Origin: Sisyra terminalis
Lineage: Eukaryota > Arthropoda > Insecta > Neuroptera > Sisyridae
Direction: 5' to 3'
NCBI GenBank assembly: GCA_958496175.1
Contig: OY292275.1
Location: 53,087,701-53,151,700, forward strand
Length of the DNA: 64,000 nucleotides
Shown here: piece after piece, positions 63,566 to 64,000 of the stretch
Layout of the letters: each line of letters starts with the position of its first letter
Numbering within the stretch: position 1 is the first letter of the stretch
The notes under the pieces: generated by a model
The model's input: only the letters and a program-made list of their open reading frames with translations
What the model was told of the DNA's origin: nothing
Databases searched by the model: none
Position numbers and translations under genes: made by a program

Positions 63566-64000
63566 GTAAATGAGTGAATATTAATGCTAACTTTTTTTAT
63601 TTAATCTAAATTGAAGTACACGTAACATAATTTACAATAATTACTGTATATACCTAAAGAACTGTGATCAGGGAAAGAAAAATACAAAATTTTGATATTT
63701 ATGAAATAGTTTAAAAAATTGTTAATTTATTTTTGAATTATGATGAGAAAAAAATGTTTGATCCTACTTAAGCTACATTGTTAAATATCAAAATTCAAAT
63801 TTTTGTTTTGTAACAATTGAGTTAAATTTGAAAATACCGCCTTTTTTAATTTCAATTTATTCGTGAAAAATAAAAAAAATATTGAAAATTAAGGGATAGA
63901 TATTGTTTTGATTTCTTAAATTTTTAAGATAATTTATTAAAGTTTTCTTTTTGATGATGAAGTGCTGGTTTTCTTGTTGATAATAAATGTGGAATTTGCA

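Overview
The window looks like a piece of an AT-rich insect nuclear genome. Protein-coding genes are split by short introns with GT...AG ends, their predicted proteins align best with insect or metazoan housekeeping families, and the non-coding DNA is packed with insect-type satellites, Helitrons, hAT, pogo-like and fold-back elements and a tRNA-derived SINE. A beetle or another holometabolous insect is plausible, but the order cannot be fixed by eye. Exon limits below were read by hand from splice signals, reading phase and remembered family conservation.

Layout. 1-5417 is the end of a tandem satellite (339-bp monomer, about 16 copies, running off the left edge). Next come an intronless SAAL1-like gene (6438-7721), a 1.3-kb non-autonomous Helitron (8052-9360), a 12-bp minisatellite touching a stray piece of satellite, and a decayed non-LTR reverse transcriptase. 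A complete seven-exon fatty acyl-CoA reductase lies on the minus strand (16472-11681). The stretch 16.5-27.3 kb has no recognisable gene. It holds a dead hAT copy with an 8-bp target duplication, a 1.25-kb nested palindromic element and a tRNA-derived SINE. CTDNEP1/Dullard (27581-32391, +) follows, then a second gene-poor stretch (32.4-40 kb) with two pogo-like MITEs, a second SINE and an inverted repeat carrying hammerhead-ribozyme-like motifs on both strands.

From 40 kb the window becomes gene-dense. PEX14 (-) and AP-2 mu (+) are head to head. After 4.5 kb of AT-rich spacer come SF3B4 (+), ABHD16A (-), UTP4/cirhin (+), URM1 (+) and ARFRP1 (+), packed into 11.7 kb, with ABHD16A and UTP4 sharing a 623-bp divergent promoter region. 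URM1 has exons of only 32-82 bp and is easily missed by ORF searches. The first exon of one more gene starts at 63510 and is cut by the window edge.

The genes do not form one pathway. They are unrelated housekeeping functions: peroxisomal import, clathrin endocytosis, splicing, lipid hydrolysis, ribosome biogenesis, tRNA thiolation/urmylation, Golgi trafficking, nuclear-envelope phosphatase and fatty-alcohol synthesis. The most unusual material is in the repeats: dimeric higher-order structure in the satellite, the palindromic ribozyme-like locus at 38.9-39.2 kb, the nested fold-back cluster at 21.3-22.5 kb, and several distinct long-TIR MITEs inside introns and spacers.
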